Assembly: GCA_002110485.1 (NCBI GenBank) | Contig: MOWL01000088.1 | Location: forward strand, 1,054,001-1,118,000 | Origin: Emergomyces orientalis | Lineage: Eukaryota > Ascomycota > Eurotiomycetes > Onygenales > Ajellomycetaceae | Length of the DNA: 64,000 nt | Direction: 5' to 3' | In this document: positions 59,775-64,000 of the stretch, piece by piece | Layout of the letters: each line of letters opens with the position of its first letter | Numbering within the stretch: position 1 is the stretch's first letter | The notes under the pieces: model-generated | Seen by the model: only the letters and a program-made list of their open reading frames with translations | Databases searched by the model: none | What the model was told of the DNA's origin: nothing | Translations under genes and position numbers: made by a program

Positions 59775-62700
59775 GGCACCTTACTGCTTCAATTCAGCTC
59801 TTGTTAAAGCAAATTGTGGCAGCAGAGGGTACTGGTGTCTCTAAAGTTAGTTGAGATCGATCACACAAGGATTGAAGCTCAGGGAAATCCTCACGAGAAG
59901 CTCCAATGAAGCTTGGATGGCTGATTGGGTGTGCTCCTGCAGAACAGCGTGGACCTTTTTGGAGGAGTTGACGTAGCGGAGAAGCAATGCAGATGGGCTG
60001 GCGGTGGGAGAAGATCGCTGGTTGGCAGGAGAAGGGTGATGAGCTGTCCTGGGGGGATGTGTGGGTTGGCAATAGTGCGCACAGCCAGCGGGATCGCTTT
60101 ATATATTTAATTGAGTGGTTGGTTGGAGGGGAGTTACCTGGGTATATAATATTGAGAAACAAAAGAGCTACTGAGAGCAGGGAGCAGGAAGAGACAAACA
60201 GCTGAAAGAACCAGGCCAGGCACCACCACAACAACAACAATGAGGAGTCGATGCAACTCAGATTTTGCCTCCTTCTTTCTCTTCGTCAATAATAATAGTC
60301 CATCATCGCAGTCGCCTCAGGACACAAAAAGGACACAGAATGACACGAGCAGCCTCCGACCCTCTTTGCCGGGTTATAAACTCCTCCTTGGGGCTTGGAG
60401 AAATTCGGCGAGAGTGGGCAGCAGCGGTAATTAAGTGTATGATATCATACAGTACAGTACCACTATATGGAGAAGATGTGCCCTAACGAACCCCTAACAA
60501 ACCGGATTCTGCACAGCATTACAGGGATCGATACATACAGATTACACATTTCCAGCTTTCTTATTGCCGTTCGTTGGGCAGTGGACATACTCTATATACA
60601 ACTCCCCCTAGTTGCTACAACAGCCTGTCATTGCTGCTCAATTTCTAACGCTGCCTTCTTCAAAACCAAACAGCCTACAATGGCATTTCACCCCAACATC
60701 AGCAAAATTAGACAGATAGAAGTGGGCCAAAGAGGCTGTTCCTGTGGTACTGTACAAAGTCAGATCAACTCGTGCCAAGACGATACAGGGTTTAGAATGG
60801 AGAAGTCTGAACTATTACCCACACCAGGACCTCGTGTGGCTGATGATATTGGATATGGAGCACAATGACGCCTCAACACGGGGCACAACAGCCGTCAAAA
60901 TATGGGCGCTTCTCTCTCGCATTTCAACAACAACTTCTCCAGAGATTCTCGATCGTCAGCGTGTGGCGAGCTCAGTTCAAAGTGCCATGCAGTAAAGCTG
61001 AAGACAATGCAGAGGCAGTCAAATCACCACGTCTGATTTCCCCATGTTTATGCATAACTAATCGACTTGGCCGAGGCAAAAGAGTCCTGATTGAGCTAGA
61101 ATCTGACCTCCGCATATTGTGGGCAACCGCGGGCGGTATGCTCTTTTCGCCACCTCAAAATACACCTGGCAGACAGTGGCAGTCAAGGGGTGGGTGTGTC
61201 CCACACTAAATAGAATTTACCCAAGGTGATTCTTTCTATTTAACTAACCCCACCCGAAAAAAGCAGCAAAGAAGGCACACATTCAGCCAGATCTCATCCT
61301 GGCAAAGGAAGGGATTTTCTCCCTAAACTTCGCTGTTGGTAGGGAAACTCGGAGCGGACAGCAACAAGTTAGGTTTGGCGATGTGTGATCTGATAAATTG
61401 ATGGCGGCGATCGAAGCGTGCACAGGGCGCTCTGATTGTGGCATGCATGATGATGAGGGCATGCCAGCTAGCGACCAGCAGATCCTTCAAGAGATGGGGC
61501 CCTTTTAAGCATTGCGATTTGCTACGAACAGTAAACCTACATGTTTGGCAGGCATTGTTACTCATATCTGAACAAATTCTTGCCCGCCCATACGCCCCAG
61601 TTTGCGAAACCTCATTTTTCGACCACACAGACACCCAATGAGTCCGCGAGGAAAAATATAGGGATTTTTTCTGCGTTTGGCAAAACCTTGTGAGACCAGA
61701 GTTGTCATTTCCCCTCCTATGCCAATCCTAGCCTGCTCCGCTATGTATGGATTAACATGGATTGTTCCCCTCAGCAAAAAGCATTGCGGGTTCTCAAAAT
61801 TGCCTTAAACTCCTTGTCCTCAAGCCTTTCCTTCAAAGGCATAAATTCGGCGACCCTGCTCCAACAAATTCCGGAACAAAAACTAATTTTGGCACTAAAA
61901 CACTTCGATCGGACTGGGTCGTTCCCCCCTGCACTGCCATTCGTCATCTCCTGGACCATGCCCCTACTGAATCGTGACATGCCGTGGCTCGCTTGCCACC
62001 GCTATGGTACCAGCAGCAATCAATTCTACTTTTCTAGCTCCGTATCAAAACACTAGTAGCCCCAGCTAGTCGAAACTGACCCCAAGCACAGTGGGCCAGC
62101 TTGGCTGAGCTGAAAAGCTGGCAAAAAAACAACGATAGGCAAGAATATGATAAACACGAAGCCAATTGTCCCATTTGGGAAATTTGTGTGGCTGGCCGTG
62201 TTTGAGTTGTCTAACGAAAACTATCCTTTACGGAACGAGGCTGATGGTTTCTGTACCTTTTTTTTTTTTTTTTCTTGTGCTCTTGGGAGGATGAGGAAAA
62301 TCTGAGGTATGAGGACCGCGCTGCGGTGAAAATATCATAACCGGTGTTGTTTCCCATGGTCTTGTAGGTTTCTGACCAAGCCAGAATGGGAGCTTACCTT
62401 TTCCTTTCCTTTTCGTTTCCTTTCGCTACTTTTTTTATTATTATTTTTTTATTTTTGAATGAGGAAGCATTGCACTGAGATGAAAGTCCCTGCAAATGTT
62501 GCAAGACTTTTCAATAGTCGATCTCAATTTGTGCTGGCCAATGACAAGGAAAAGCAGTTTATGGATGTTAACAGAAGTTGAGTGAACGCCCCCCAAAGCC
62601 GCCATTATTCTAACAAAATTATGAAATTGTAAGGAAGTTATCGTCGACATGAATGAGGTGCGGACGATTTTCTGCTTGGATAAAAAGTGATGGTGGTGTC

Positions 62701-63819
62701 ATGGATCACTTTTGTATGGAGTATTTCATGGGAGGAGAGAAAATCCAACGCTCGCTCTTTTGAATTCGAAAACGATCTGACCCATTTTAGCTTCAGAACC
62801 ATTCTGGGAAAAAGGGTTTGATGTTCTGCGGGCGATAAGGTTTTGAATTAGCCAGCAATGGACGAACCAAGGTGTTCGTCCTCGGCTAGTACTGATACTC
62901 AACATCCAGAAGCTAAACACAATTCTATCGATCATTATATCAGGTCGAAATCAGAAGCCAAAGGACATGTTACTCGCCGCTGAGGTGGATGTGTTGCGAT
63001 GCCACTGCCCGTCCGACTGATCCTTCTGTATGTCCGCTTCTGATATATGCTCCGTTGGTTCCCTCACCGCTCAGCTCAGACAATTCCAGAACAAACAAAA
63101 GCGAAGTATGCAAAGAAATATCAGGGACTCTTTTTTCTTCAACACGAAGAGAAGGAGAAACAAAATCACAAGGCTTTCACAGGTACCTCGCTCACTTACT
63201 AGTTCACCTGAAACGAAGATGCACATATCGAAGTCCTTTTAATATGGCCCATGTTTCCCGGCCTCGACGGGACAACCTTACCCGACCCGACTTTTGGATT
63301 TTCAAACTTTCACAAAGCCTCATTTGACACCGAAGGCCTTCTGCGTCGTTACTGGATTGTTTAAACCACCAGGTGAGGGGGAAACTGCGCGTGGGCGATT
63401 GGGGGCGTAACGCCATAAAACCTAGAATGATGGTGTAATCCAGCCTCCGTGTGCGGATTTAAGCAAAACCCGAAATATGAATAACGTATTAATAGCGAGT
63501 TGGGAGGCATGGCTAATATTCATAACCGCACTGTGGGCAGGGCAAAGCAACTACGTCTAAAATATTGCCAAAACTTTTTAGAGCATCGCCTCATGCTCTC
63601 TCTCATGAAGGCCGTGCTAGGATACTTTATACCCGTTTAGGGGTTTCACGAGAAGGGAAAACTGTGGGGCCTCTTGTCACTACGAGCTCCTCATTCCGCA
63701 CCACCCCCAAGAGGGGGAAGAGAGTATGAAAATGTTAGCCAAAATGTATCGTGGGCTCCCGGAAGGGCCAGCCGGTATTCTCATCACTCAAAATTATATG
63801 AGTATTGCTGCTTATCCAG
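59775..63819. other. long intergenic region (4.0 kb)
   Basis: Starts with the tricalbin promoter and 5' leader, including CAACAACAACAACA-like repeats near 60226-60241. Scattered open frames (60467-60868 +, 60744-60995 +, 61323-61634 -, 62989-63327 +) overlap and have no recognisable domain. A run of 16 T lies at 62258-62273. No gene is recognised. Confidence 0.45.
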
Positions 63820-64000
63820 TCATGTAGCTCGAGAATAGACGGGTGTCTTCTGTTCTTCTGCGAATTCTCCTATGATGCCGTACTCAATCGAGTTCCCATC
63901 TACAAACGGTGATATAACGTGCCTGCTCGTTGTTCGACACCGGCTCCTAGCCAGCTCTGTCCTAATGAAAAAAAATCCGTCGACGGCGGTATCTCCACGT
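63820..64000 (-). CDS. possible 3' end of a gene entering from beyond the right edge
   Basis: On the minus strand one frame is open from the window edge to TGA at 63820-63822 (59 codons). It encodes a peptide-like sequence including HVISPFVDGNSIEYGIIGEF. No domain is recognised and the length alone is not significant. It could be the terminal exon of a gene starting outside the window, or chance. Confidence 0.2.
   Translation of the reverse strand, partial: RGDTAVDGFFFIRTELARSRCRTTSRHVISPFVDGNSIEYGIIGEFAEEQKTPVYSRAT

Noticed and set aside
60467..60995. Overlapping plus-strand frames upstream of tricalbin
   Set aside because: Two frames compete over the same bases, neither has a recognisable domain, and stops interrupt both.
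1..64000. CRISPR arrays, bacterial-style operons or riboswitches
   Set aside because: The window is eukaryotic with spliced genes. No direct-repeat/spacer pattern was seen, and the gene spacing rules out operons.

Overview
The window is nuclear DNA from a filamentous ascomycete. Genes carry short introns (about 60-160 nt) with GT..AG ends, and the intergenic spacers are long with A/T- and C/T-rich tracts. The gene set includes a fungal Zn2Cys6 factor, tricalbin, a fungal TRP-like channel, a DUF7514 protein and a GPI-anchored orphan. It fits Eurotiomycetes, most likely Onygenales near Ajellomycetaceae; that placement is inference from protein style, not a search. Exon structures were worked out by hand from frames and splice sites.

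Layout. 1-1.6 kb: a pogo/Fot1-type DNA transposon, cut by the window edge and broken by one in-frame stop. 4.7-8.6 kb (+): TRP-like channel/FLC-type membrane protein. 10.4-12.6 kb (+): FYVE + C2HC + RING ubiquitin ligase of the Pib1 type. 13.9-17.1 kb (+): Zn2Cys6 transcription factor. 18.9-20.8 kb (+): PRISE-like short-chain reductase. 22.3-23.5 kb (-): an unrecognised three-exon protein with five SPIYxTIYP repeats. 25.0-27.2 kb (+): Fmp42-like MFS transporter. 27.6-29.6 kb (-): amidase. 30.8-32.4 kb (+): unrecognised, possibly propeller-like protein. 33.0-33.8 kb (+): U2AF small subunit. 35.2-36.9 kb (+): DUF7514 protein. 37.8-38.9 kb (-): secreted GPI-anchored orphan. 42.0-43.9 kb (-): UDP-glucose pyrophosphorylase. 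47.1-48.4 kb (+): two-RRM RNA-binding protein. 52.7-53.8 kb (-): SDR oxidoreductase. 54.8-59.8 kb (-): tricalbin.

The genes do not form an obvious pathway cluster. This is ordinary gene-dense euchromatin with housekeeping genes (UGP1, U2AF, tricalbin) between accessory ones. Several encode membrane, endosome or cell-surface functions: channel, phosphoinositide-binding ligase, ER-plasma-membrane tether, GPI protein and UDP-glucose supply for wall glucan. That grouping is thematic only.

Most worth a second look: the SPIYxTIYP repeat protein; the SUMO-interaction-like motif and UBZ-like finger in the FYVE-RING ligase; two possible first exons of UGP1; and the unusual density of CGTAC/GTACG sites in the transposon. 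I saw no CRISPR, rRNA or convincing tRNA genes.
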